Notes: a model not told the origin generated them from the sequence alone. A stretch of 21,629 nucleotides of DNA from UBA1774 sp045628925 (GCA_045628925.1 JAZQQF010000053.1:1-21629); one strand, 5' to 3'. Shown: positions 1 through 12,000, counted from the stretch's first letter. Translations and numbers: made by a program.

Positions 1-3000
1 CGGCACCGGCTCCGGCAGCTTTTCCCTGAAGACCGGCTGCAGCGTCACCCCGCCATCCGGCAGCGTGAAGCTGATCTCCGCCGAGGAAGCGTCCGCAAGC
101 GTGACGCCCTGCGCTTCCCAATGGTCAAATTCATAGCCCGCGTCCGGCACCGCCGTCAGCGTCACCGTGTCGCCCACGTGATAGCTGTCCAACTGGCCCG
201 TCACCGTGCCGCCCTCTGCCGCCAGCACCGTTACGGTCCCTTCGATCGCCTTCGGCATAAACACAGCCTTCACGGTCACGCTGCCCTCCGGCAGCGTGAA
301 GCCGATCTCCGCCGAAGAAGCGTCCGCAATCGTGACGCCCTGCGCCTCCCAATGGTCGAACTGGTAGCCTTCGTCCGGCACTGCCGTCAGCGTCACCGCG
401 TCGCCCGGAGCGTACTGCCCTTCGCCGCCGGTGACCGTGCCGCCCAGCGTATACAGGATATCGAGGCTGCCGCCGGTGCCGAAGCTCAGGGAGGCGGAGC
501 GGAACGCGCCGGTCGCCACTTCCAGCTTGCCGGTCACAAAGCCCTGCGCCAGCGCGCCCAGCGTCAGTTCCCCGTCCGCCGTGACGGAGGCCGTTCCCTC
601 CGCTGCCTGCGCGGTCCAGAATACGTTGCTGCCGTCCAGAACAAAGCGCGTACCGTCACTCGTCACGCCCAGCAGCTGCAGCCGGATCGTCTGCGCCGTG
701 CTTTTCGCCGCCAGATTGCCGCTCTGCGGCACGGCGCCGTCCGCCAGGATCTCCAGCGAGACGATATCCGTCAGGCCTCGGTGGCTCACCTCGGCGCTGC
801 GCGTGATGCGATTGCCCACCGCGTCCGCCGCAAGGACGGTGATCGCGTGGGTGAAACCTGCATTGTAATCGGGGATCGTCAGCTCAAAGGAGAAGATCCC
901 GTCCGCGGTCATGCCGCCGTCCAGCTCCCGAACGGGCTTTCCGCTGATGACCGCCGTCCCGTCGCAGAGGACCGTGATGCGGCTCTCCGCGTCGGTGATA
1001 CCGGAGACCGTCACGGTTCCGTCCGCCGCGGCGAAGCTGCCGTTCAGCGGACTTGTCAGCATCAGACGCGGCGCGGCGGTATCCACCGTGAAGTCGTAGT
1101 TCTCCCGGAAGGAATCTCCCTCCCCGTCCCGGCCGCGGAACGTGAGCCTATGGTCGCCGTCCGTCAGGCCCGTAAAGGCCGCCGTGATGCGCCCGGTATT
1201 CGTATAATGCCATGCCGCGTCCGAAACGCCGTCCAGCTCCCAGGTGCCGGTCACCGCTTCGGAAGCGCTGGCTGTGAAGGTGATGCTGTCGGCCGTATAG
1301 ACCGTTTTCAGCCAGCTTTCGCCGGTGGCCGCATTGGTGCCGCTGAGAGTGGCAGCCGCGCAGTCAGCGCTCACCGTGAGCGTGGGGGTGGTCATCGCCG
1401 GAAGCGTCAGGTCGCCCGTACGCTTCTCTTTGCCGCGCACGATCTTGTCCGCTTCGCCGTCGCCGTCCGTGTCCAGCAGATGATAGGGCGTGACGCCGAG
1501 CTGATAGCTTTCGCCGCCCTTGAGGCCATGCTCCGTCCCCTCGCTGTCCACGTAGCTGCCGCCCACGCGGATGACCGTGCTGCCGCTCTCCGCCTTTTCC
1601 GTATTCAGGTCCGCGATCACGGCGTCGCCGCCGCCTGCCGGGTAGACCGAAACGAAATACCCCGTGGTCTTCGCGTCGCCCGTTTCGGGCACGGTGATCT
1701 CAAACTGCAGGTCGCCGCCCGGCGCGGCCGTAAAGCCGGGGATATCCTCCGGCTGGTTCGCGTTCGTCACCTGTACCGGCGCGGTGCTGCAGAGAACGCC
1801 GTTCAGCATCTCATCCTCCGCATAGACCGCGCGCAGATAATAGCTGCCGGAAGGCACGGTATCCGGGACATAGAAGGTCTCCGTCCCGGTGCTGAGATCC
1901 GCGCCGTCGTCCGCCTTCAGGCAGCCCAGCAGATACATTCCGTCCGCATCCGCGCCGTCAGGATCCAGCGTCAGATAGAAGCTCATCTGATCCAGTTCCC
2001 ACAGCCCGCTGCCGGTCCATTCCACTTCCATCAGGCTTCCGGCCCCGGCATTCTCGCCGGAAACGCCAGTCAGCTTCGGCAGCGGCTGCACGGTATAGCC
2101 CAGCAGGCTGCTTTCCACGGGCGTCGTCAGATCCCAATCCTTCCCGTAGCAGACCGGATCGGTCATGGTAAAGGAGCAGGTCGCCGTGCCGCTCGTTTCG
2201 TCGAAGCTCACGTTGGCGTTGGCGCCCGCGTTGACCGCGTCCTCCATGGCGTAGGCCGGGTCATAGAATTTCAACGTATAGGGGCTGCCGCCGGCGTCGG
2301 AGACCGTGATCTGCTCTGCAAGGCTCCGCGCCTCCGCTTCGGAAGCGGCAGTATAGCTCAGCTGAATGGCTTCCGCCGTGCCGGTATAGCCGCCCAGATT
2401 GAAGCGGTGCTTCAGCTGTCCGTCATCCGACCAGAAGCCCGCCGTGCCCTGCAGCACCAGACTGTCCGCCGTCATGACCTGCGCCAGCACCGGCGGATCG
2501 AAGTTCGTGCCCACGTGGGCATAGAGGGTGCGGTCTGTTTCCGCGTCGTAATACATGGGGATATCCGTATATTCCGCCTCGTACCCGTCCAGCTCCAGCA
2601 GCGACGGGAAGGTGGGCTTGGCCTTGTCCTTGGCCGAACCGAAGTTCACCTCATGCTCGCCCCAGTAATAGGTGATGCCCACGCCGATGCCGATGACTTC
2701 GATCGCGCCCCAGATGCGCTCCGTGCTGATGCCGAGGTCGGCCCCGAACAGGGCGATCCCGCCCACCAGCGGCACGGATTTGGGGATCTTGATGGCCGCA
2801 TGGGCAAACATCTCGAAGAACCAGTCGGAGTAATTGTCGCCGATCAGGACGATATACCCCTGTCCCTCGATCACGCCGCTGAACAGGTCCACGCTGATGC
2901 CGGCCTTCAGCTCCAGACTGGGATACCAGTCCAGACTGAGCAGGATGGCCTCAATGGCTTCGATCTCGCCCTTGATCTTCAGATCCTTTGCCTTCAGTTC

Positions 3001-6000
3001 AAAGCCGGTCAGCCCGACCTCCAGATCGCAGCGCCCGTCCAGTATCTGAATGATGCTGAAGCTCAGCGAGAGCATCAGCCGCAGCGGGGGCAGCGTATCC
3101 GTCAGGAAGATCGTGTCGTACAGGTCCTTGATACCGCCGCCGCCGCCTTTCAGCCAGAGGACGCCGGTTCCGTCCACGTTCAGGCCCGGCTCAAAGCCGC
3201 CCATATAGAAGTAGATCTCGTCGGGAACGGGGATGTTGTCTTTGCTCTTGAATTTCAGGTGCGCTTCCAGTGAGAACTTCGCCAGCTCCATCTCGCCCTC
3301 GAAGCCGAAGGCCCAGTCGTTGATGGTGTTGACCTCCAGCTCGCCCTCGATCTTGGGCAGCTTGTCGATGTAGTTCTGCACGCCGACCTTCACCTTGAAG
3401 TGCAGGCCCACGAAGCCCTCGCCGCAGCCGAAGAGGATATCCTCCACCATGACGGAGGCCGCGACGCCCTGCTTGTCATCGTCGTCCGGCTCCTCGGCGG
3501 ATTTGAAGTCCAGCATCTTGTTGATGCGGCCCCGGTCATAGGCAAAGCGGTAAAGGCTGGCGCTGTCATCGTGCCACAGCTCCCAGAGGCCCTTCATCTT
3601 GCCGAAATAGCTGTTTTCTTCCTCATAATCATCGCCCGGGGACATGAAGTCCAGATCCAGCCCGGCTGAGAACGCCAGCACCCGGCCCAGCTCCTCGTCG
3701 TCATCCTTCATCACGCCGAAGGTGCCGTAGGCCATCTTGAAGGCCATGCCGAGGATGCTCTGGGCGATGCCCGCCGCATTGGGCCAGACGATGGAGATGG
3801 TGTCGGCATGGAAATCCTCATCCCGCTCACCGTTTTCGTCATAGGGGATCAGGGAGATATCGCTGCCCTGTTCCAGCTTGGTGAGAATGGCCTTTCCCTT
3901 CCACACGCTCGTCCGCGCATCGGAGGTATACAGCTCGCCGTCAAACTCCACGCAGATGGGGCTGTCCGCATAATAGGCCTGACTGTCATAGTGTTCATAA
4001 TAGACCGCGATGCTGCCGCCCTCGAAATCCACGCAGCTGTTGATGGTGATGCCGTTATCCACCGTGTAGGTGCGGGTCGTTTCATCCAGCGTTTTCGTGC
4101 TGACGGCGCTGAAATAGGTGGCGGTCTCCTCCAGCCCGTTACCGTCCTCATCATAGATATAGCGCTTGTCGGCGGTGAATTCGCCGCGGAAAATGAGCAG
4201 GATCTCGCTGTAGTCCTCAGAGGCATAGGTCCCCTGCTTGCCCTTGAATTTCTCAAATTCCGCCTCGTCCGCAAAGGAGCGCAGCCGATACGTGATCTTC
4301 CCGGTATTCTTGCTGTCGCCGTATTTCACCGCGGCCAGAACGCCGTAGGTATCATTCTTGAACTTCGGGTCCTCGCTGACGGTGAAGTGCAGCGCGGGCG
4401 CCGTCTGAACCTGACAGGCCGCGTCCGCGATGCCTGCCGTGATGGCCGCGTCCGTCCATTCCAGCTGGAGATACCAGCTGCCCGCAGGCGTTTTCTGCGC
4501 TTCCGTCAGCGCCACGTCCATGACCCCGTCCTGGATCGTGATGTTCTGATGGGGGATCGCCAGCTTCGTCTTCCCGTCCGCCGAGCAGGCGTAAAGCGTC
4601 CAGTTGCCCCGGTCGGTCAGTATGTTCTCGGAGGTCACCGCCGCATAGAGGTGCCTTGTCCCGGTGGTATAGATGACCGTGGGGCTCATGGAAGCGAAGT
4701 TCACTTTGGGGACGTTCCCGTCCGCGCCGGGCAGCAGGATATACAGAACCTTTTCGCCCAGCAGCTTCTCCGCCGTCACTTCCCCGCTGTAGACCCCGAT
4801 GGTGATGCGTTCATAGGTGGCTTCGTCGGAGCGCTTCGCCTTGAAATACAGGGTCTTCGTCAGCTTCTCGCCCACGTTCAGATGGTCATAGGCGATGGTA
4901 AAGGGTTCGGTGCTCGTAAAGTCCACGCCGGAGACCGCCTCGCCCCCGTCGGACAGGGAGCAGAGGCCGGAGGTGCTGCGCACCGCCAGCACCACGCCGG
5001 AATAATCCCGCGCCGCATCGCCCGCATAGTTTTCCGCGTTCACGCTGACGCTGAAATCCGCGCTGCCCACGTCCGTCTGCCGGATGAACGCGGTCTTCTC
5101 CCCGTTCAGCTCCAGCCGCAGCGGCGCGGTGGTATTGACGGAGACAGCACGGTCCAGACTGACCTTGCTGTCGGAATACACGCCGTAATAGGTCACAAGG
5201 TCGCCCCGGCCGTTCATACCCACGCTGCCCATGTCGAAATACAGGGCATAGGCGCTGTCGGCGGTCAGGTATTCATTCGTGCTGTTGGTGAAGTTCACGC
5301 CGGAGGGCGTAAAATCGAACAGCGTAGCGGCCAGATTGTTCCAGTGGCCGAAGGCCGCCTGATAGGGGATGGTGCTGTTCACGCTGAAGGCTTCCACGCC
5401 GGGCGCGGAAACGTCGTCCACCGCATAGAAGTTCTGCGGCAGGTCCGCGCCGGTGACGATCTGCTCCGTGGTGACCGTCTGCAGCGTGCCGCTGCCGGAC
5501 TGCACCTGATACACGCCCCAGTCCTGCGCGCCCAGCGCCGTATCCAGCAGCACGCGGGCTTTGATGCTCACCGCCTCGCCGCTGTTGCGGCAGTTCAGCC
5601 CCAGAGAGACCATGCCATGCTCCGCAGATTCGGCATTGGCGAGGGAGATGGTCTCCGTGAAGGTCAGGCTCCCCACGCTCCACACCGCGCTGATCGCGTC
5701 GCTGTTCCCCGTCATGGAAACGCCGTTATGGCTGGGGTCGGTCAGCGGGCCGTATTTCCCGCCGAACAGATACTGCTCGGTGTTTCCGGAAGCGTCCGTC
5801 ACCTCGAAGGAGAGGAAGGACGTGTCGTAATTCCCGCTGTGGTACAGCAGGTTTTTGTTGTTGTCCGATTTTTTCAGGATGCTGCCTTCCCCGGTCTGCA
5901 CCGTGAAGCCGCCGTTCACTCGCGACACCGAAACGGTGATATAACCGTCCGACAGGGTCAGCGGGCCGGTCTCTGCCGCCAGAACGCCCAGCGGCAGGAT

Positions 6001-6057
6001 CGTAAACAGCATGGCAGCGGTCAGAAGGAGCGACAGGAGACGTGTTCTGAGTTTCAT
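1..6057 (-). CDS. Giant secreted multidomain surface protein, 3' end outside window
   Basis: The frame starting at ATG 6057 stays open to position 1, giving 2019 codons with no stop, so the C-terminus and any cell-wall anchor lie outside. The N-terminus is a classical signal peptide: Lys/Arg, a Leu-rich core, then Ala-type cleavage (LPLGVLA|AE, about residue 28). Visible order: a beta-sandwich-like N-terminal region (to about 400); further beta-rich modules; an unusual Gly-rich stretch of alternating hydrophobic residues with a YYWG motif (about 875-1140); Ig/fibronectin-like modules, including an acidic loop DTDGDGEAD (1440-1480 nt) that resembles a calcium-binding loop; an Ig-like module beginning TVDTAAPRL (near 1085 nt); and two tandem 77-residue InlB-like B repeats at the window edge. 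The ribosome site is AAGGAGGGGG, 5 nt before ATG, overlapping the stop of the upstream gene. The likely role is adhesion or a cell-surface scaffold, which is inference. No catalytic motif was recognised. Confidence 0.88.
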   Translation of the reverse strand, partial: MKLRTRLLSLLLTAAMLFTILPLGVLAAETGPLTLSDGYITVSVSRVNGGFTVQTGEGSILKKSDNNKNLLYHSGNYDTSFLSFEVTDASGNTEQYLFGGKYGPLTDPSHNGVSMTGNSDAISAVWSVGSLTFTETISLANAESAEHGMVSLGLNCRNSGEAVSIKARVLLDTALGAQDWGVYQVQSGSGTLQTVTTEQIVTGADLPQNFYAVDDVSAPGVEAFSVNSTIPYQAAFGHWNNLAATLFDFTPSGVNFTNSTNEYLTADSAYALYFDMGSVGMNGRGDLVTYYGVYSDSKVSLDRAVSVNTTAPLRLELNGEKTAFIRQTDVGSADFSVSVNAENYAGDAARDYSGVVLAVRSTSGLCSLSDGGEAVSGVDFTSTEPFTIAYDHLNVGEKLTKTLYFKAKRSDEATYERITIGVYSGEVTAEKLLGEKVLYILLPGADGNVPKVNFASMSPTVIYTTGTRHLYAAVTSENILTDRGNWTLYACSADGKTKLAIPHQNITIQDGVMDVALTEAQKTPAGSWYLQLEWTDAAITAGIADAACQVQTAPALHFTVSEDPKFKNDTYGVLAAVKYGDSKNTGKITYRLRSFADEAEFEKFKGKQGTYASEDYSEILLIFRGEFTADKRYIYDEDGNGLEETATYFSAVSTKTLDETTRTYTVDNGITINSCVDFEGGSIAVYYEHYDSQAYYADSPICVEFDGELYTSDARTSVWKGKAILTKLEQGSDISLIPYDENGERDEDFHADTISIVWPNAAGIAQSILGMAFKMAYGTFGVMKDDDEELGRVLAFSAGLDLDFMSPGDDYEEENSYFGKMKGLWELWHDDSASLYRFAYDRGRINKMLDFKSAEEPDDDDKQGVAASVMVEDILFGCGEGFVGLHFKVKVGVQNYIDKLPKIEGELEVNTINDWAFGFEGEMELAKFSLEAHLKFKSKDNIPVPDEIYFYMGGFEPGLNVDGTGVLWLKGGGGGIKDLYDTIFLTDTLPPLRLMLSLSFSIIQILDGRCDLEVGLTGFELKAKDLKIKGEIEAIEAILLSLDWYPSLELKAGISVDLFSGVIEGQGYIVLIGDNYSDWFFEMFAHAAIKIPKSVPLVGGIALFGADLGISTERIWGAIEVIGIGVGITYYWGEHEVNFGSAKDKAKPTFPSLLELDGYEAEYTDIPMYYDAETDRTLYAHVGTNFDPPVLAQVMTADSLVLQGTAGFWSDDGQLKHRFNLGGYTGTAEAIQLSYTAASEAEARSLAEQITVSDAGGSPYTLKFYDPAYAMEDAVNAGANANVSFDETSGTATCSFTMTDPVCYGKDWDLTTPVESSLLGYTVQPLPKLTGVSGENAGAGSLMEVEWTGSGLWELDQMSFYLTLDPDGADADGMYLLGCLKADDGADLSTGTETFYVPDTVPSGSYYLRAVYAEDEMLNGVLCSTAPVQVTNANQPEDIPGFTAAPGGDLQFEITVPETGDAKTTGYFVSVYPAGGGDAVIADLNTEKAESGSTVIRVGGSYVDSEGTEHGLKGGESYQLGVTPYHLLDTDGDGEADKIVRGKEKRTGDLTLPAMTTPTLTVSADCAAATLSGTNAATGESWLKTVYTADSITFTASASEAVTGTWELDGVSDAAWHYTNTGRITAAFTGLTDGDHRLTFRGRDGEGDSFRENYDFTVDTAAPRLMLTSPLNGSFAAADGTVTVSGITDAESRITVLCDGTAVISGKPVRELDGGMTADGIFSFELTIPDYNAGFTHAITVLAADAVGNRITRSAEVSHRGLTDIVSLEILADGAVPQSGNLAAKSTAQTIRLQLLGVTSDGTRFVLDGSNVFWTAQAAEGTASVTADGELTLGALAQGFVTGKLEVATGAFRSASLSFGTGGSLDILYTLGGTVTGGEGQYAPGDAVTLTAVPDEGYQFDHWEAQGVTIADASSAEIGFTLPEGSVTVKAVFMPKAIEGTVTVLAAEGGTVTGQLDSYHVGDTVTLTAVPDAGYEFDHWEAQGVTLADASSAEISFTLPDGGVTLQPVFREKLPEPVP
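58..444 (-). repeat. Two tandem InlB-like B repeats (231-nt period)
   Basis: Two protein repeats of 77 residues lie in the open frame, at about residues 1872-1922 and 1949-1999 of the secreted protein. Both carry GGTVTG, then a Gly-Asp turn and VTLTAVPD.GY.FDHWEAQGVT, then ADASSAEI.FTLP. This matches the divergent InlB B-repeat (Flg_new type) pattern of a small beta-grasp-like module common in Gram-positive surface proteins. At the DNA level about 150 nt (61-213 and 292-444) is nearly identical at an offset of exactly 231 nt. More copies may follow beyond position 1. Confidence 0.85.
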
Positions 6058-6073
6058 ATGTTCCCCCTCCTTA
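6058..6073 (-). promoter_or_regulatory. Ribosome binding site overlapping upstream stop codon
   Basis: On the minus strand the end of the 2560-aa gene reads TAAGGAGGGGGAACAT and then the next ATG. The TAA stop is part of the Shine-Dalgarno sequence AAGGAGG. This fixes the start of the second giant gene at 6057 and indicates translational coupling within one mRNA. Confidence 0.85.
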
Positions 6074-9000
6074 CGATTCCACGAAAATCGTGGTGCGGTA
6101 GGTCATTCTGGACTGCGTGACCAGATACAGCGTGTAGAAGCCGCCCGACAGGGTAAAGCTGCCGTCCGCCTCCACCGGGAACCCGCTCCCGGCCGACTTC
6201 ATCTGTCCGGCCGTCAGCGTTCCGCGCACCAGCTGCAGCGTATAGGGTTCGCCGTCAAAGGCAAGATTGGAGATCTCCAGCGTATGCGTTCCGGCGGCGA
6301 TCACGGCGGTGCCGCCCTCTTCCGTCAGCTGTCCGTCGATGCGCACCACCGGCAGCCGGGCGTCCAGCACCTTCACATAGCGGGTCGCCTCGGCGGTATT
6401 GCCCGCAGCGTCGGTGACCGTGTAGACCACCGGATAGGTGCCGGGTCTTGCGAGGTCAATTTCCGCAGCGTCATAGCTCCAGCCGGTGACCCTCACGTTA
6501 TCCCATGTTTCCACGCCGCTTCGCAGCAGCGCTTCCAGCTCTGCCGGGTCGCTGTTCTGCAGGAGCTTCACCGTGCTGCCGCTGAAACGGATGGTGGGCA
6601 GCGTCCGGTCAATATTGGAGATCGTCACGTAGAAGCCGGAGGTGTTCCCCGCGCCGTCCGTGGCCTTCAGCTTGAAGGTGCCGTTTTCCGTAAAGGTGAA
6701 GAGCCCGGAGCAGCAGAATTTTTCCGTGCTGCCGGGAATCTCCTCCACCGCCACGGTCTTTTCTGCGCCGCCGTCGGTATAGGTCACGGTGCAGGCTTCA
6801 TCGGCCAGGATCTCCAGCTGAACGCCCGCGGCGGAAGCATCCAGCGCCTCCGTGTCGGCGGTAAGCTCCAGCTCCGGCGCGCGGTTATCCACCATGTCCC
6901 AGATGGTCAGATACGGCTCCATACTGCCGTAATCGTAGAGCAGGTTGCCCGCCCGGTCCACGAAGCGATACTGATGCTCCCTATTGTCGGTAATGGTCAG
7001 GATCAGCGGGGTCGTATCATCATAAACGGCCCCGTTCTGTTCCTCCAGCCAGCAGACCGGCTCGGTAAAGTAGATCGTGTATTCCGCCGCATAGGGCACG
7101 GAATACCCCTCGCGGCAAAGCGCCTTCCGTTCGCTGGCGTACTCATCGATCCCCGGCGCGGTCTTGTCGATCACGCTTGCGGGATCCAGATACAGCACGG
7201 TTTCGCTCTCCTGCCCGTTGGGGGCGAGAACGATGACCTTCGCCTGCTTCCAGCAGACGTCATTCTCATAGTGGACGGAAACGCGCTGAGAGGTGAACTC
7301 CCACCACATCCCGTAGCCGTAGCCGTCCTTCTCCGCTTCGCCGGAGAGCAGCAGCGACCAGATATCCTCCTCGTAATCCCGCACCATCACCGTCACGTCC
7401 GCGATAGGCTTATCCGCGGCCACGTGGGCGGTCACGTTCGTGTTCACCGGCCCGATGGGCGGCGAAGCCGGATCCAGCCCGCTTTCATCCTGGAAGCAGG
7501 GCGACCAGCTGACGCTCAGCGCCGGCGGCGTCAGGTCGATGCCGCTGACGGAGACCGTCTCGCTGCTCACGTTGCCCGCCGCATCCGTGGCGATCACCGT
7601 CGCTGCCGCGTTGGTGCGGAACACGAACTGCCACGGATACTGTGCGCTGTTGGCGCCCGTGTTCGTTTCCAGCACCGCCCCGGAAACGGCGACCGTCACG
7701 CCTGCGGTTGTATCCGTCCCGTCGTCGGTCTTGTCGGAGACCGCCACGTAGACGGTCTTCTCATACAGGTCCGTCTGCACGGTCTGCGTCTCGATTTCCG
7801 GCGGCGTGGTATCCAGCCAGTTGGTCACGTCGCTCTTTTTCAGCTTGAAGCTGGTGAAATTGTCCGCCGTCGCCGCCGTTTCGCCGGAAGCATTGTCGCA
7901 CACCGTCACATAGAAGGAATCCGGCAGCGCTTCCAGATCGGTAAAGGTCAGCACGTTCCCGCTCAGCTCCGCGCCGGGGATCGTGTCGCTCGTCAGCGCG
8001 GCATAGGATGCGCTGGCGGGCGCGGCGGTTTTCAGCGCGATCTTCACGCTGCTGTCATCCCGGATGCGCAGGGTCAGGCTGTAGCCGGAGGCATAGCCCG
8101 CCCGCTCAAACGCCCGGCTGATCGCCGCATCGTCGTCCGTTCCGGCGAAATACTCCGTCTGCCGGAAGCCGAACGCCGTTTTCGTATAGATATCCACGTC
8201 CACGATGGGCGCGGCCGCATCCCGGAACGGCTCGGGCGGCTCCCCAAGGGTCACGCCCAGCTCGCTCAGGTCCACGGTGACGGACTTCGCCCGTCCGAAA
8301 TCATCCTCATAAGTAAAGGTATAGCTGTCCGCATCGCCCATGCGGAACCAGTGCTCCGCGCCGGTGCCGCCGGTGGGGGTCACGTGGCGCTGGGTGGTAT
8401 AGCTCACCTTCACGCCGCCGATGGTCACGCCCTGCGGCAGTTCGCCGGGCAGGAAGCTGTCGCCGTATTCCTCAAAGAAGAACTCCAGCTGCGCTTCCGG
8501 CGCGTCCTCCGCGACGTTCGTCAGGTCGATCAGCAGCCAGTCGCCCCGCTCCCATTGGTCATATTCGGAAAGGTCCTCCCCCGTCTGATAGGACGGATAG
8601 CGCAGGACCGCGTAAAGTCCGCTGGCGGTCGCTTCCATCTGCTTCGTTTCCTCGGCAATAAAGCCGTTTTCGATCGCCGGCGGGAAGGTCACGGAATAGC
8701 CGCTGCCGCTGCGTTCCACCTTTTTGGGCATCAGGAAGCAATCGTCCCCATCGGAGGCGGCGGAGATCGTCACCGGGTCAACGGTATCCTCCAGCGTGGA
8801 GATATTCAGGTCGAAGCCTTCTTCGCCGAACACCCCGTCCAGCGTCAGCGTCAGCGTATGGAAGCTGCCGAAGAGATCCCGCACGGTGATCTCATACTCG
8901 CCGTCCCTGGTGATGGGGAAGGCGTCGTGCCATTCGGTCGCATAGCCGCTGATATTCCGATTGATCCAGCTCTCCACCGGCTGCACCGGCTGGTCGAAGG

Positions 9001-12000
9001 AAACGAACAGCGCTTTATCATAGCTGTCATAATCGAAGTAGTCATAGCTGCACCCCGTCACCTTCACCTCTGCAGGTGCGACGCCCGTGCCGCTGTTGGC
9101 CGCCGGGGCGGAGGTGTTGGCGCAGGTATCCGTCGCCGTCAGGCTCAGCGTCATGCCGGAGCCGGTAAACGCCGGATGCACGATGCCCGTCACGGTCACG
9201 GTCAGGCTGCCGCCCAGCACGACGTTGGCGTTCGGGCCGGTCTCATTGACCCAGTGCAGCACGGCGTCCACGTCGGTGATGCCGGTGGCGCTGAGATCGT
9301 CCGGAGACCAGTGGAACTGACCGTCCTCCCCGTAGGCCAGCGTCAGCCTCAGTTCCGGACTGCCGAGGCAGCTGCCGTATGCGTCGTCAAACACGAGCAG
9401 CACGTCCACGGGCGCGGGCACCACGCCGCAGTTGCCGCCTTCGTAGCCATTGCCGTTATAGCCCGTGAAGCGGTTCGTAGCGAGGCATTCGTCCGTGATC
9501 GTGTACGTCGCGGTAAAGACGCCGTCTTCGCAGGTGAAGCTGTCCGCCGTGACGGTGGGCGCTGTCACATCCCGGAGCGGGGCTACGGCGATATCGTAGG
9601 ATATGCCGCCGTAGATGTCCACCGCATAGACGTAAAGGTAGGAGTCCTCGATCGTCATGTCTCCCGGCTGGATCTCATAGAGATAGCTGCCGTCCGGCTG
9701 GGGGGTCATCTCCGTGAGGCGGTCGTTCGCCATGCTGTAGGCATACATGGTCTTGATGGGCGGGTAGTCCGCGGTCGGCGTGTAATACAGCTTCGGTTCG
9801 GCGGCAACGGAGAAATTCAGGCCGTCCGCAGCCGGGGAAGTCCTGACCGTTCCGGTGTTCCACAGGTCACCTTCGCTGGGAAGCAGGCTCAGATACCTGG
9901 GCGAAGTCCGGCTTCCGTTGATGCCCACAAGGGTCAGCTCCAGCAGGTTCACTTCGCCGGGCTTCAGCACCATATCCCATTCGTAGGGGGTGCATTTCAA
10001 CTGGAAATCGAGGGCCGAGCCGTCGCGGATCTTGTTATAAAGGGTCTTTTCCGCGCCGGTCGTCAGGTTTTTGACCTCCAGATAGCAGAGGCCGATGACG
10101 CCGCCGTAGGACACGCCGGTATCTGTGACTTCGGTCGGCGCATAGCTGTCCGACGTGAAGTGGATCGTCAGCGTTCCGGTCTCCATCGTCGGCACGGTCC
10201 AGACCTTCCCGTCCTCTCCCAGCGGCACATTCTGCGCCGTACTGGCCAGCGTCAGGCCGGGGCCTGCGCTGCCGGGGACCGTGGAAAGCGCAAATTCCGC
10301 GCTTTCCACGCGCACGTCGTTTTCAAACTCCGTGGGGTCCAGCCACACGTTCCGGGCATATTCTCCGTTCAAAACGATCTGATACGCGTATCTGTGATCC
10401 GCCGTGGTGTCGGAATGGCGGGCAAGGCGCAGATACACGAAGCTGTACCCGGCGGGATAGTCTGCCTCCGGCATCCGGATATCCTGCGTCAGACTCTTCG
10501 AGATGGGGAACTCCAGCTTCTCCGTGCCGTGCTCCACCACAAGGGCGGAATTCTCCCAGTCGATGTCCTCATAATTCCAGCCTCTCGCATCCTTCCCGAT
10601 GGAAAGGTGGAAGGTCAGGCCCGCCAGCGTTTTCAGGGGTCGGCGGGAATCCTGAGAAGCGTTCTGGGGCATATCCGTCATCGTCACCGTACTCGTCAGC
10701 TTCGCGTTCGGGAAGGCGTTTTCAATGCCGCACGTGCCGACGGAAACGGAATCCCGGCCGATGACATACACGCCGCTGTGTTTCTCGTTATTGCAGGAGG
10801 AAATGCGCAGCGTGACCGTGTCCGCGCTCACCGGATACGCACCGTTGCCCGCAGCTGTGGCGTAGGTGAAATTCACGCTGTTCTGCGCCGTGGTGAAGGC
10901 GCCCGCCCGGCCTGCCAGCACGGTCAGACGCAGGTCGCCGACGAAATAGTGGCTGGGATTCTCCGTGGAGGCCAGCAGCTGATACAGACCAAGGTAGTTC
11001 GAGCTGCCGCCCTCATAGCCGTTTGTCTTCGCGTCCCCGATCCGCTCAAACGCATACTTCCCGTCCGTGACGGTATAGCGCACCAGCATCCAGCCGCTCT
11101 GGGCGCTGGTGCCGCTCCCGGCGAACAGGTTCCAATCGGGATCAGCGCCTCCGGCCGCCTCGTTGCCGGAAGCTCCGCTGTAATAGCACAGGTAGGCAAG
11201 ATCCGCGTCCGCTTCCCGGTCCAGCTCCTGCATGGGCAGCAGGAACACCAGCGCGTCGCTGTCGCCGATGGCGCTCACCTTCACTTCCGCCTGACCCATG
11301 ATGCCGGCGGGATAGCTGAGTCCGTATTTCACGCTGGTCAGATCATAGCTGTAGCTGCCCAGCCGGACCGGCGCGCAATCGTTGCCGCTCCGGTCCTTCG
11401 CTTTCGCCCAGAGGGTGCCGCTGAAGCTGCTGTTCGCCGCCACGTTCTGCGAGGCCTCCAGATAGCTGCCGGAGACGCCGGCAGGCAGCCAGCTGTCGCC
11501 CTCCGCGGGCTCGGCATCCCCGGTCTTCCAGAGATACCATGCGTCCACCGGTTCCGTGGCGCTGAACCGGACGGTCAGCGTTCCGCCGCCCGTGCCGTTC
11601 AGCGCACGGTTCGAGTTCTCCAGCCGAAGCTCCGGCTTCACGTTGTCGATCACAAGGACGCCGCAGCCGCCCGCCGTGTCATAGAGGCGGCATTCCGTCG
11701 TGCCGGTATTGCCCGCGTAGTCCGTGGTGCGGAACTCCAGCGAGCTGCGGGAGATATTATAGGTAACGCCCTCCACCGGACGGAGGAACAGGTCCCATTC
11801 GCCGTCCACCTGCGTGAAATCGCAGGAAGTGCCCATTTCCCCGTTCTGCCAGCTTTCCGGCGTATTTCCCGCCTGCACGATGGCATACTGATAGGGGCAG
11901 GTAAAGCCCTGTTCCGTCCAGCGGAAGCTGCCGGTCAGGCCGTTCACGCCGGAGCCGGTGTCCGAAACGGTGAAACGCAGGGAAAAGGACCCGTCGGCAT

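Noticed and set aside
121..3273. 1050-codon plus-strand ORF
   Set aside because: In-register antisense of the left-edge giant secreted gene, with the same low-complexity Arg/His/Gln composition.
3808..6120. 770-codon plus-strand ORF
   Set aside because: In-register antisense of the same giant gene; it runs past that gene's start with no ribosome site.
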